64,000 bases of DNA from Flavobacteriaceae bacterium (GTDB lineage Bacteria > Bacteroidota > Bacteroidia > Flavobacteriales > Flavobacteriaceae). The stretch lies in contig JAITMD010000008.1 in NCBI GenBank assembly GCA_031277535.1, positions 310,001-374,000 on the forward strand. Direction: 5' to 3'. Below the pieces are notes generated by a model, which did no database searches, was not told the DNA's origin, and saw only the letters and a list, made by a program, of their open reading frames with translations. Below are positions 26,075-35,500 of this stretch, piece by piece (position 1 is the first letter of the stretch; every line of letters starts with the position of its first letter). Made by a program: the position numbers and the translations under genes.

Positions 26075-26669
26075 TTTTTGTGCTTTATTGCTTTTTTCGT
26101 GCAAGAGTTTTCAAGTGGAGCAATTGCCTAAAGAAGCTTATCGTATAAAGGATACAACAGTTGAGAATACTTACTTTGCTACCGTAGGTCAAGAACATTT
26201 ATTTCGAGCAAATATTACTGTTTTCAAAAGAGAACTGAGTGGTTTGTTGGTTGTTAAACGCATCAATGATTCACTTCATCGCGTAGTACTTACTTCTGAT
26301 TTTGGAAATACACTGTTTGATTTCTCTATTTATAAAGATCATCACGAAGTGAATTATGTGATGACTGATTTAGACAGAAAGCTAATTCTAAATATTTTAG
26401 CTAAAGACTTTAGTTATTTGACAGAAACAAATTATGCCATGCAGACAATGGCTGATATAGATGACAAAATAGTGTATCAAGGGATATATAAAAGTAATCG
26501 TACAGTTGTAGTGTACAACAAGCAACAACAACGTGTTTCACAAGTAATTTATGCTTCTCGCAAGAAGGCAAAAGTGTATTACAATTATAATTTAGATGGC
26601 AAAGGGACATTAGCAATTGAACATCACAATTTTCCAATGACAATTAAGCTTACTCCAATACAGGAGTAG
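26055..26669 (+). CDS. lipoprotein of the pigment cluster, LolB-like role possible
   Basis: A 204-residue protein with a short lipoprotein signal and lipobox LLFSCKS (Cys near residue 16). The mature part is beta-rich with no motif I recognise. It overlaps the LolA-like gene and could be its outer-membrane acceptor, as LolB is for LolA, but sequence similarity to LolB is not evident. The downstream barrel genes suggest an outer-membrane place of action. Confidence 0.8.
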   Translation: MRALLISFCALLLFSCKSFQVEQLPKEAYRIKDTTVENTYFATVGQEHLFRANITVFKRELSGLLVVKRINDSLHRVVLTSDFGNTLFDFSIYKDHHEVNYVMTDLDRKLILNILAKDFSYLTETNYAMQTMADIDDKIVYQGIYKSNRTVVVYNKQQQRVSQVIYASRKKAKVYYNYNLDGKGTLAIEHHNFPMTIKLTPIQE

Positions 26670-26684
26670 TAAATAAGAGCATTT

Positions 26685-27269
26685 ATGACCAAAAAAGTAT
26701 TACTTATTGCCCTGTTTTATATGAGTACGCTGCAGCTTTTTGCACAGGAAAAAGAACGATTTATGAACTGGGAGTTTCGCACAGGGCTTAATGTATCTAA
26801 CGTATCTAATATGTCCGGTTTTGCTAAGGCAAGTATTTATTTAGGAGTACAAGCTCCTATGCGAATTACTAAGTTTTATGTTTTACAACCCGAAGCAACG
26901 TATAGCCGTCAAGGGGCTAATAAGGTACTTATCGGAGAGAACAGATTAAACAAAGGACAACTGACCTTAGATTATATAGATATTACAACTACTCACAGAC
27001 TAATCGTTAAGGATTTTTATTTTTTGCTGGGTAATGGTTTAAGCATACTTACCTATAGTAGCGAAGCAAATATTAGTAACGCTGACCTATTTTTAAACTT
27101 AGGTGTAGGATACAATATTACTCGAAAATTTGGAGTAGAAGCACGCTGGAAAGTAGGTTTGTCAGATGTTAATTACCTTCCTGAAGACTCCCCATTAAGG
27201 GACCCAAATAAAGGTTATGATACCAATAGAAACTACAATTTACAATTAGGAATTTATTACCAATTATAA
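26685..27269 (+). CDS. outer-membrane beta-barrel protein, paralog 1
   Basis: A 194-residue PorT/OMP_b-brl_2-type small barrel with a signal peptide ending QLFAQ. Shared family blocks are FRTGLNVSNVSN, LQPEATYSRQGA, GNGLSILTYSS and GVGYNITRKFGVEARWK, and it ends with an aromatic residue pattern (QLGIYYQL) fit for outer-membrane insertion. Four such genes lie in two pairs here (26685, 27281, 28577, 29217). The ligand is unknown. It is the penultimate gene of the long pigment operon. Confidence 0.87.
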   Translation: MTKKVLLIALFYMSTLQLFAQEKERFMNWEFRTGLNVSNVSNMSGFAKASIYLGVQAPMRITKFYVLQPEATYSRQGANKVLIGENRLNKGQLTLDYIDITTTHRLIVKDFYFLLGNGLSILTYSSEANISNADLFLNLGVGYNITRKFGVEARWKVGLSDVNYLPEDSPLRDPNKGYDTNRNYNLQLGIYYQL

Positions 27270-27280
27270 AAAAAATTCAT

Positions 27281-27883
27281 ATGAAAAAAACATTACTTAT
27301 TTGCTTAACTTGTTTAGCTATTTCTCCTGCTTTCGCACAGAGAAAAGAACACAAAAAAAGAGTCACTGTTGCTCCAGGACTAAGAGCTGGACTTAATATT
27401 TCTAATTTGAATAACTCTAATGGAGATAGTAAAAAAGACTTTTACTTAGGGCTTCAACTACCCATTAAATTTGCGAAATTTTACACCTTACAACCTGAGT
27501 TTAACTATTCTCGTCAAGGATCTAAAAACTTTGTTCCTGCCTATGATTTTGGTTTTAAAGGAGCCAGAAATTATGATGATTTGAAGCTGAATTATGTAGG
27601 GATCGATGTGATAAACAAGTTTACTTTTGGAAAGTTTAATATTCAAGTTGGTCCTGGATTAGCAGTATTGACAGAGAGTGCATCTATTGTCGATAATGAT
27701 ATAGATTTGACTTTCAATATTGGAATGGGGATTGATATAACTAAAAACTTTGGAATTGAAGCACGTTTCAAACAAGGAACTATACCAGTAACAGAATTAG
27801 GTTATAGTAGAGATTTTTATAGAGGAACGGGAGATTACCAGTATAATCAAACTTTTCAAGTAGGAGCTTATTTCAAGTTCTAA
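27281..27883 (+). CDS. outer-membrane beta-barrel protein, paralog 2
   Basis: A 200-residue barrel with a signal peptide ending PAFAQ, followed by GLRAGLNISNLNN, LQPEFNYSRQGS, VGPGLAVLTES, MGIDITKNFGIEARFK and the terminal QVGAYFKF. It is clearly paralogous to the preceding gene and to 28577-29209 and 29217-29789. An intrinsic terminator follows at 27914-27958, so this ends the first pigment transcript. Confidence 0.87.
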   Translation: MKKTLLICLTCLAISPAFAQRKEHKKRVTVAPGLRAGLNISNLNNSNGDSKKDFYLGLQLPIKFAKFYTLQPEFNYSRQGSKNFVPAYDFGFKGARNYDDLKLNYVGIDVINKFTFGKFNIQVGPGLAVLTESASIVDNDIDLTFNIGMGIDITKNFGIEARFKQGTIPVTELGYSRDFYRGTGDYQYNQTFQVGAYFKF

Positions 27884-27913
27884 ACACAACAACCGTATAT
27901 ATTTTATAGTTAT

Positions 27914-27958
27914 AAAAGTGATTCAGCGTTTTAGAATAGACGCTGTAATCACTTTTTC
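27914..27958 (+). terminator. terminator of the first pigment operon
   Basis: AAAAGTGATTCAGCG (27914-27928) pairs with CGCTGTAATCACTTTT (27941-27956) with one bulged base, followed by further T residues. Confidence 0.8.
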
Positions 27959-28576
27959 ATTTTTGGCTGATAGCATATTCTTGCCATATGGATTTACCTT
28001 AATTGTTCTGTCATAAATGTCACAAGAGGATTTTCTTATAAATTTCATCTTGTTTTTTTATTTACAAGGCTATTTTTCTACTTCACATTAGGGTATTTAA
28101 GGGTAAAGAAGCCTCTTTTTTAGTGTATCAAAGTCTTTTTCTTTTAGAAATAACGAAAAAATGACTCACTTTTTTTTCAAAATATAATAGTTTTTTATTG
28201 GTTAAGTTTTTGTTTTACAGTATTTTAATTGTTTTGAGAGTGTTTTGTTGTAGGTGCTTTAAACCCAGTATTAGCGCATGATTTACCGAAATGCTTCAAG
28301 AATGCTTCAACAATACCCCAAGATTGCTCTACAAGAGATGCTTTTTACTGAACAATTGTTGAAGTATTCTTGCCTTATTCTTGAGGAAATTAGGACATTG
28401 ATTGGTATGCAAATAGATGCAATCAGCTTGTGAGAATTGTTTTGAATGAATAGAATTGGATGTCAAATATTTGAATACCAATGTATATTGCTATTGTTTC
28501 TTGTTGTTTAATTAGTTAATTTTAACTTAATATTATAAGTTGTTGAAAGAAAACTAATTTTATAACTATCAGTTTA
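27959..28576. other. intergenic stretch between barrel pairs
   Basis: No gene is visible in 618 bases. The only structure I see is the 11-bp-unit inverted array at 28290-28390. The last 60 bases before the next ATG are AT-rich and presumably hold a promoter, but no good TAnnTTTG box is visible. Confidence 0.6.
28290..28390. repeat. inverted array of 11-bp units, copy 2 (unit AATGCTTCAAG)
   Basis: Direct 11-bp units run from 28290 (AATGCTTCAAG, AATGCTTCAAC, AATACCCCAAG, ATTGCTCTACA). Inverted units run from 28347 to 28390; on the minus strand they read ATTTCCTCAAG, AATAAGGCAAG, AATACTTCAAC, AATTGTTCAGT. The inner 18-mers 28297-28314 and 28355-28372 pair with a single G-T wobble. The layout is the same as at 6093 and 58562, but the unit sequence is different. 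Confidence 0.75.
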
Positions 28577-29209
28577 ATGAAGCTTTATCTATCTATTTTT
28601 TTAAGTTGCTTATTTGTCCTTCAAATTTCTGCACAAAGTAATATGAATGCCAAATCATATATTGGTGTACGTGGTGGAGCAAATATTGCTAATTTGACCA
28701 ATACACATGGAGATGCAATAACCGATTTCTATGTAGGGGGACTCGTTACAATAAAGGCAACTCCAATGTTTCATGTGCAATTTGAGGTAGATTATTCCAG
28801 ACAAGGTGCAAAGAATGTGTTGGAACGAAATAATAGAGATATGTATGCTCTTGTAAAGCCATTTTATGAAACAGATATTAAGGTTGATTATGTTGATTTT
28901 AAAATATTAAGTAAGTTTCAATTAAAGGATGTTAATCTTGTTATTGGCGGAGGTGGAGGTATTCTATTAAATACAAATAAAGAAAAGTATAATGATGTCG
29001 ACGTATTATTTGTATTAGGAATAGGCTATGATATTACTAAAAAAATTGGTGTAGAAGCACGTTGGAAACATGGTTTAAAAACTATTAATAAAACGGCTTA
29101 TAAGTTTAGTAATTCATATAAGAGCGAGCAAGATATAGTGTATTCATATTATTATAGAGATAATATCAGAAACAATGTTTTTCAATTAGGAGTATATTAT
29201 AAATTTTAG
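28577..29209 (+). CDS. outer-membrane beta-barrel protein, paralog 3
   Basis: A 210-residue barrel with a signal peptide ending QISAQ, then GVRGGANIANLTN, FEVDYSRQGA, GGGGGILLNT, GIGYDITKKIGVEARWK and the terminal QLGVYYKF. It is paralogous to the pair at 26685-27883. It begins a separate small unit after a 693-bp gap from the previous gene and is followed after 7 bases by paralog 4. The longer loop (KFSNSYKSEQD) before the last strand sets it apart. Confidence 0.86.
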   Translation: MKLYLSIFLSCLFVLQISAQSNMNAKSYIGVRGGANIANLTNTHGDAITDFYVGGLVTIKATPMFHVQFEVDYSRQGAKNVLERNNRDMYALVKPFYETDIKVDYVDFKILSKFQLKDVNLVIGGGGGILLNTNKEKYNDVDVLFVLGIGYDITKKIGVEARWKHGLKTINKTAYKFSNSYKSEQDIVYSYYYRDNIRNNVFQLGVYYKF

Positions 29210-29216
29210 AAAGTCT

Positions 29217-29789
29217 ATGAGAAAGATTTTATTGGTATTAGTCATATGCTTACCGTTCGTACAGGCAAGTGCACAGGAGTCAAATAGAGATATAAAGACA
29301 GGATTTAGAGGAGGTTTCTTAAATAGTAGGATTTCAACATTGGAAAATGACAGTAAACAGAGTTTCTATTTCGGTTTGCAGATGCCTATTAAATACGGAA
29401 CGTTCTTTACCTTACAACCCGAAGTAGTATATAATAAACGAGGGGCAAAAAATATTGAAATAGCAGGAGTTACAGAAAATCAGATATCGGAGAGTCATAA
29501 AGTAGATTTAACCGTTGGCTATGTTGATTTCACGGCAATTAGTAAGTTAACGTACGATAGGTATAATGTTCATTTGGGACCAGGATTGGCAGTTCTTGTA
29601 CATTCCTCAGATAAGAAGGCTGGTATTATGGAGGTAACAGTAAATTTTGGAGCAGGTATTCAACTAAGCTCTAATATGGGAATTGAAGGTCGTTGCATCA
29701 TAGGATCAGGTGATATTAGTATCTCTAATCAAGAGAATAAAACTACAGGATCTATTTCGTTTCAATTAGGTACGTACTATAATTTTTAA
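29217..29789 (+). CDS. outer-membrane beta-barrel protein, paralog 4
   Basis: A 190-residue barrel with a signal peptide ending QASAQ and the blocks GFRGGFLNSRIST, LQPEVVYNKRGA, LGPGLAVLVHSS, GAGIQLSSNMGIEGR and terminal QLGTYYNF. It is the most diverged of the four paralogs and lacks the usual NxSN after the first strand. It lies 7 bases after paralog 3. Confidence 0.85.
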   Translation: MRKILLVLVICLPFVQASAQESNRDIKTGFRGGFLNSRISTLENDSKQSFYFGLQMPIKYGTFFTLQPEVVYNKRGAKNIEIAGVTENQISESHKVDLTVGYVDFTAISKLTYDRYNVHLGPGLAVLVHSSDKKAGIMEVTVNFGAGIQLSSNMGIEGRCIIGSGDISISNQENKTTGSISFQLGTYYNF

Positions 29790-30124
29790 GGATAGGAAAC
29801 TTCTCTTTAGAGTAAAGCAAAAATTATTACTATCATATTTCAAGTATTTTAATCTATTTTGTAGAAGTATCCAATATTTCAATTTCACAGTTTTAGATTA
29901 AGCTGTATTTTTATTCCGAAATACTTACGAAGTAGCTTTAATGGTAAAGAGATTTGTATGAGAATTGTGCAGTTAGTTGTAATATTTCATAGAGGTAATT
30001 GTGTTTTATCAAACATAATTACTAAAGAACATTGTATTACCAACCAAATTAAATATTACCGAGATGTCTCTTTCAAAAAAAGGGATGTTGTGAAGTTTAA
30101 AAATGTTAGTTTACATTTTGTTTT

Positions 30125-30167
30125 GAAGCCTAAACCTGTCTCACAGCGGTTTAGGTTTCTTTTTTTT
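30125..30167 (+). terminator. intrinsic terminator downstream of barrel paralog 4
   Basis: GAAGCCTAAACC (30125-30136) pairs with GGTTTAGGTTTC (30148-30159), one G-T pair, followed by eight T. It lies about 340 bases past the barrel stop codon, so the transcript has a long 3-prime tail or a small RNA ends here. Confidence 0.8.
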
Positions 30168-30454
30168 ACTGAATTGAAAAAGAGTATGTATGCGATTTTA
30201 AATTAGCGTATCAATATGATTGTCTTTCTTAAGCTATTTTCTGATTATTTTGTTGTTTAATAAGGAATTGCAATCTACAGTTTTTATATTTTTTAGTGTT
30301 TTGATAAATGCAATAAAATTAACCTAATGAAAGTGATTGTATTTTTAAGATAGTTTGCCGATGTATATTAAAAGAGTTGATTAATAATGCGTTATTCTTA
30401 AATTGATTGAGATAATATAAATGGCGTACAAATAAACAATTTATATTTTTTAGT

Positions 30455-30462
30455 TAGCTTTG
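30455..30462 (+). promoter_or_regulatory. minus-7 promoter box for the second pigment operon
   Basis: TAGCTTTG matches TAnnTTTG, 33 bases before the ATG at 30496. No clear minus-33 TTG is seen. Confidence 0.5.
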
Positions 30463-30495
30463 TAGAAGATTTTAGACCGCTATATTATAGATAAT

Positions 30496-30864
30496 ATGTT
30501 AATTGAGAATTTTTATACTGTAAAAGAAGTTCAGGAAACGACTTTTGCCAATTATACTGCATACATAAGTTTAAATGCTGCTCATGCAGTTTTTAAAGGG
30601 CATTTTCCAAATAACCCTGTAATGCCTGGTATTTGCATGATTCAGATTATTAAAGAATTATCAGAAACAGTATTGAAAAAAGAGCTTTTCATGGAGCAAG
30701 TAAGCAATGTAAAGTTTATGACATTGATTAATCCTGAGAAATGCGCTGATTTGACGATTATGTTTCAGATTAGCGAACAAGAAAATCAAGTGAAAGTAAA
30801 AAGTAGTATTGATTTTGAAGGAACAGTGGCCTTAAAAATGAGTAGCACCTATAGAATAAGTTAA
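30496..30864 (+). CDS. FabZ/ApeI-like hotdog protein with changed catalytic Glu
   Basis: A 122-residue hotdog protein with the FabZ signature GHFPNNPVMPG and His36 intact. In FabZ the following block reads VLIIEA with an essential Glu; here it reads ICMIQI, with Gln50 at that place. It may be a dehydratase with altered chemistry, a non-catalytic subunit, or an ApeI-like partner of the ApeP-like proteins at 15.7-16.6 kb. It opens the second pigment operon behind a TAGCTTTG box and is followed after 2 bases by a small secreted protein gene. Confidence 0.82.
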   Translation: MLIENFYTVKEVQETTFANYTAYISLNAAHAVFKGHFPNNPVMPGICMIQIIKELSETVLKKELFMEQVSNVKFMTLINPEKCADLTIMFQISEQENQVKVKSSIDFEGTVALKMSSTYRIS

Positions 30865-30866
30865 GT

Positions 30867-31346
30867 ATGAATTGGATCACTATAGTTTGTTTTGGATTGT
30901 CTGTTTTTTTTCAGACTTCAACACCTGTCATTAGAGAAGTATTTGAAGGTGCTGGTGATACAGCAACTAAGGCAGAGGCTTTTTATACACAGAGTTTGAA
31001 ATTGGGAGATGATGATTTGTCTAATGCCTATAAAGGAGCTGCTTTGATTACAAAGGGGAAATATGAGAAGGGAATCAAAAATAAGAAAGCACTAATCGTA
31101 AAAGGTGCTGGATTATTAGATAAAGCAGTAGAGAATAAACCGAAAGATGTAGAAATACGATTAGTTCGCTTAATTATTCAAGAGCATTTACCAACTATTG
31201 TAAAGTATAAATCTAATTTGCAGGAAGATAAGAATATGATTATATCTCACTATGCTAATCAATCTGTTGATTTAAAAAAGTGGATTAGTACATATGCAAA
31301 GCAATCGACTGTTTTTACAGCAGAAGATAGAAAAAAACTTCTGTAA
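30867..31346 (+). CDS. small secreted hypothetical protein of the pigment cluster
   Basis: A 159-residue protein with a probable signal peptide (hydrophobic residues 3-15, then FFQTST). The rest is helical and Lys-rich, with a TPR-like pattern (KAEAFYTQSLKLGDDDLSNAYKGAALITKGKY and LLDKAVENKPKDVEIRLVR). I do not recognise a named family. Tight spacing on both sides (2 and 14 bases) places it in the pigment operon, and a periplasmic helper role is a guess. Confidence 0.75.
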   Translation: MNWITIVCFGLSVFFQTSTPVIREVFEGAGDTATKAEAFYTQSLKLGDDDLSNAYKGAALITKGKYEKGIKNKKALIVKGAGLLDKAVENKPKDVEIRLVRLIIQEHLPTIVKYKSNLQEDKNMIISHYANQSVDLKKWISTYAKQSTVFTAEDRKKLL

Positions 31347-31360
31347 CAGAAGAATAATAA

Positions 31361-32551
31361 ATGAAAGAGAATACTACCCTATTTAATCTAAAAGATACTA
31401 TTGAACAATTGCGCATTTGCGTGATAATTCCGACTTATAATAACCACAAGACTTTACGGCGTGTTATCGATGGAGTATTGTCATATACAGACAAGGTCAT
31501 TATCGTTAATGATGGCTCTACAGATGATACCTCAGCGATACTTGAAACGTATAGTCAGGTACACATTGTCCATTTGCCAGAGAATAAAGGGAAAGGGAAT
31601 GCGCTGACTGTAGGATTTAGAGAAGCTATTCGTCAAGAATATCAATACGTGATTACCATTGACAGTGATGGACAGCACTACCCAAGTGATATACCTGTAT
31701 TTGTCAATGCGCTAATAGAGAGTGAGCAGAAGAATCTATTACTTATAGGTTCTCGTAATATGACGCAGGATAGCGTACCCAAGAAAAGTAGCTTTGGGAA
31801 CAAGTTCTCTAACTTTTGGTTTTGGTTTGAGACGGGGATTAGGTTGACTGATACACAGTCAGGTTATAGATTATATCCTCTAAAGCACTTAGCTAAAAAA
31901 TATTATACAAAGAAGTTTGAGTTTGAGATAGAAGTAATCGTACGTGCAGCGTGGAATGATGTAGAAGTAAAGAACGTGCCAGTACAAGTGCTCTATGATG
32001 AGTCAGAACGCGTGTCTCACTTTAGACCGTTTAAGGACTTTACACGTATTAGTATTCTAAATACGGTATTGGTAACTTTGTTGTTATTGTATATCATTCC
32101 AAGAAATTTCTTTAGACGTTTCAAAAAAAAAAGCTTTAAGGACTTCCTGAGAGAAGATATCTTAGGGAGTGATGATTCTAATAGAGTTAAGGCTATCTCT
32201 ATAGGTTTAGGTGTATTTATCGGAATAGCTCCGTTGTGGGGCTTGCAATCGTTCTTATCTATCTTTTTGGCTATTACCTTTAGGTTGAATAAGGTGTTGG
32301 CATTTGCATTCTCGAATGTGAGTATCCCTCCTATGATTCCTATTATAGTATTAGCATCATTGCGCGTAGGATATTATCTGATACCACATGGAACGAAAGA
32401 TATTATCTTAGACGAGTTTTCTGTAGAGTCGATGTCTATACATCTCCTGCAGTATTTGGTAGGGAGTATAGCACTGGCCAGTATAGCGAGTGTGGTATTC
32501 GGAGTTGGGAGTTACGTATTATTATCTATATTCAATAAAAAAACAAAGTAA
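31361..32551 (+). CDS. GT2 glycosyltransferase fused to a DUF2062 membrane domain
   Basis: The 396-residue protein has an N-terminal GT-A domain (about 18-235) of the dolichol-phosphate mannosyltransferase type, with VIIPTYNN, VNDGSTDDT and the metal motif DSDGQH (101-106). A C-terminal DUF2062 domain with three or four membrane helices (about 275-390, GVFIGIAPLWGLQ) follows. It probably moves a sugar or similar group onto a lipid at the inner membrane. Similar proteins occur in aryl polyene clusters, and the start codon of the MMPL gene overlaps its stop. The acceptor is unknown. Confidence 0.87.
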   Translation: MKENTTLFNLKDTIEQLRICVIIPTYNNHKTLRRVIDGVLSYTDKVIIVNDGSTDDTSAILETYSQVHIVHLPENKGKGNALTVGFREAIRQEYQYVITIDSDGQHYPSDIPVFVNALIESEQKNLLLIGSRNMTQDSVPKKSSFGNKFSNFWFWFETGIRLTDTQSGYRLYPLKHLAKKYYTKKFEFEIEVIVRAAWNDVEVKNVPVQVLYDESERVSHFRPFKDFTRISILNTVLVTLLLLYIIPRNFFRRFKKKSFKDFLREDILGSDDSNRVKAISIGLGVFIGIAPLWGLQSFLSIFLAITFRLNKVLAFAFSNVSIPPMIPIIVLASLRVGYYLIPHGTKDIILDEFSVESMSIHLLQYLVGSIALASIASVVFGVGSYVLLSIFNKKTK

Positions 32552-35500
32552 TGTCAAGTATTTTTTATCATATCTATCAGTGGGGACAAAAGAACAAAAT
32601 ACTGTTCTTTATACTGTCAATACTATTTGTGGTACTGACTGCTTATGGAGCTTTAAACATCAAGTTTGAAGAAGATATCACTCGTATATTACCTAAAAAT
32701 GAAAAGACTGGTATAACTTCGAAAGTGCTTAGTCAATTGCGCTTTTCAGACAAGGTTTCTGTGATCATAGAAAAGCAAAAGGATGGCTCTACGGAAGATT
32801 TAGTAGAGTTGGCAGATCAGTTTTTAGACTCCTTAGCTGTAAAGAGTACGTATGTCAAAGCTATACAAGGCAAAGTAGATGATGAGAACATCAATGAGGC
32901 GATAAGCTTTGTGTATGAGCATTTGCCTTTGTTTTTGGAGGAAGTAGATTACGGTAAGATACAGAGCAAACTAAGTAACGATAGCTTAAAGCAAGTTGTA
33001 GAGGGGAACTATAAAACGCTAATCTCTCCTACTGGAATGGTAGCAAAACAGTTTATCCAGAGAGACCCTTTAGGAATTGGATTTATCGCATTACAAAAGT
33101 TACAACAACTGAATATAGGTGATGACTTCCACCTGGTAGATGGGTACATCATGAACAAGGAGGAAGACAAGTTATTACTGTTCATTGATCCTGTATATGA
33201 CGGTACAGAGACGGAGCACAATACACTTTTCGTTGACTACTTAGAGAGAGTAAAACAAGGGCTAAACCAAGCTTATATTAATAAAGTAAGTGTAGATTAC
33301 TTCGGAGCATCATTCGTGGCTGTAGCCAACGCTAAACAGATCAAAAACGATATACAGAAGACTGTAGCAATATCAGTAACTGTGTTAATGATACTATTGG
33401 TGCTGTTTTACCGCAAGCTATTTATTCCTATTATCTTATTTATACCTACAGTGTGTGCTGCATTGGTAGCCTTATTTGTCTTGTATTTTATTAAAGATTC
33501 TATATCTGCTATCTCGCTGAGTGTAGGAGCTATATTGATCGGTATTACGATAGATTATGCGCTGCATATTATGACGCATTATAAGCATAGTGGCGATATA
33601 AAAGAAGTATATCAGGAGATCACCAGACCTATCATTATGAGCTGTGCTACTACAGCAGTGGCTTTCTTATGTCTTGTATTTGTACATTCAGAAGCGTTGA
33701 AAGATTTGGGAATATTTGCTTCTATTACTGTAATGGCAGCAGGGATATTCTCCTTGCTATTCATCCCTCATCTGTATAAACCTTCAGAGAAGGATCTGGT
33801 AGGAGAATCAAATACGTTAATCGATAAGGTAGCTAAGTTCCCTTTTGATAGAAGTAAGTGGCTTTTGGGACTGTGTTTATTAGTTACTATAGTTAGTTTC
33901 TTTACGTTTGACAAAACTACGTTTAATAAAGATTTGTCTTCGATGAACTATTTCCCAGAGGAATTAAAACAGGCAGAAGAAAAACTTGACAACACCATAG
34001 ATAGCAATAGCAAATCACTGTATGTAACATGCTATGGTAAGAATGTAGATGAGGTAATAGAAAACAATGCGAAATTAGCTCAACATTTAAATACAGAACG
34101 TGCAAATGGACATATAATCCAATATAGTTCATTGGGCAATATCGTTTTGTCAAAGAGTCAACAAGAACAGAAAATAAAACTTTGGGAAGCGTTCTGGGCA
34201 AAACAGGATATACCGAGCATAAAGAATACACTGATCCGAGAAGGACAGCAGTATGGCTTTATGGCTGAGACTTACACAGGGTTTTATGACTTACTGGCAA
34301 CTAAGTTTAGCGTTATACCTGTTCAGGAATATGTAAAACTCAATCCTCAGATAATAGACGAGTTCTTTAAAGAAAAAGAGGGATTCTATACAGTAAGTAC
34401 CTTAGTGAAGGTCAAAGAGGAAGACAGAACAGCATTTGTCAAAGAGATTGTGGGAGTAAAAGACTATTTAGTAATAGATAGAAAGGCTATAAATGAGACT
34501 TTCTTGAGCAATTTAGTAAATGACTTTGCGAGTTTAGTCAATTACTCAATGATAGCAGTAGTATTGATTTTATGGTTCTTCTTTAGACGCATAGAGATGG
34601 TTATCGTGAGTATGATCCCTATTGCTATTACAGGGTTTATTACAACAGGAATGATGGGACTGTTTCAGATAGAGTTTAATATCTTTAGTTCTATTGTATG
34701 TACACTTGTATTTGGTCAAGGGGTGGACTTTACCATCTTTATGACTAACGCCTTACAGAAGGAATATACGACAGGTAAGAATGATAGTGTGATGTATAGA
34801 TCCTCTATTCTATTAGCTGTATTGACTACTTTGTTAGCCATAGGTACTTTGGTGTTTGCGAAGCATCCAGCTTTGCGTTCTATCTCAGCAGTATCCCTAA
34901 TAGGGATTTCGGTAGAGGCATTAGTTACGTTTATACTTTATCCTCGTTTGTTTAGATTCTTCTTTACAAATAGACAGACGAAAGGTAAATCACCTATCAC
35001 ATTGCGTCTATTGCTGTTTAGTATTGTATCGTTTACTTACTTTGGGGTATGTGGTGTGTTGTATTCATGTATAGCGAGGATACTGATGATTATTTTACCA
35101 TTGCCAAAAGTGGTAAAGTTAAGATGGTTTGGCAAGGGAATGTCACTATATCAAAGATCAGTGTTATATCTTAATCCATTCGTAAAAAAAGCAACGATTA
35201 ATAAACACAAAGAAGATTTTAAGAAACCAGCTGTAATAATTGCTAACCATACTTCATTCTTAGATTCTCTGACGATAGGGATGGTAAATTCGAATATCGT
35301 TTACTTAGTGAACGACTGGGTGTATAAGTCTCCTGTATTTGGTAAAGCGGTACAGATGGCAGGGTTCTATCCAGTATCGAATGGTGTAGATAATAGTGTA
35401 GAACATTTAGAAGAACGCGTGAAGCAAGGATTCTCACTAATGATATTTCCAGAAGGGACACGTTCACTTACCAATGATGTACAACGTTTTCACAAAGGGG

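Larger units (their letters stand above)
29790..30495. other. intergenic stretch before the second half of the pigment cluster
   Basis: This 706-bp gap holds an intrinsic terminator at 30125-30167 and a promoter-like box at 30455-30462. The open frame at 29958-30206 runs straight through the terminator hairpin and shows no family features, so I do not count it. Confidence 0.6.

Noticed and set aside
29958..30206. 82-residue plus-strand open frame between barrel paralog 4 and the FabZ-like gene
   Set aside because: It reads straight through an intrinsic terminator hairpin and shows no domain or signal.
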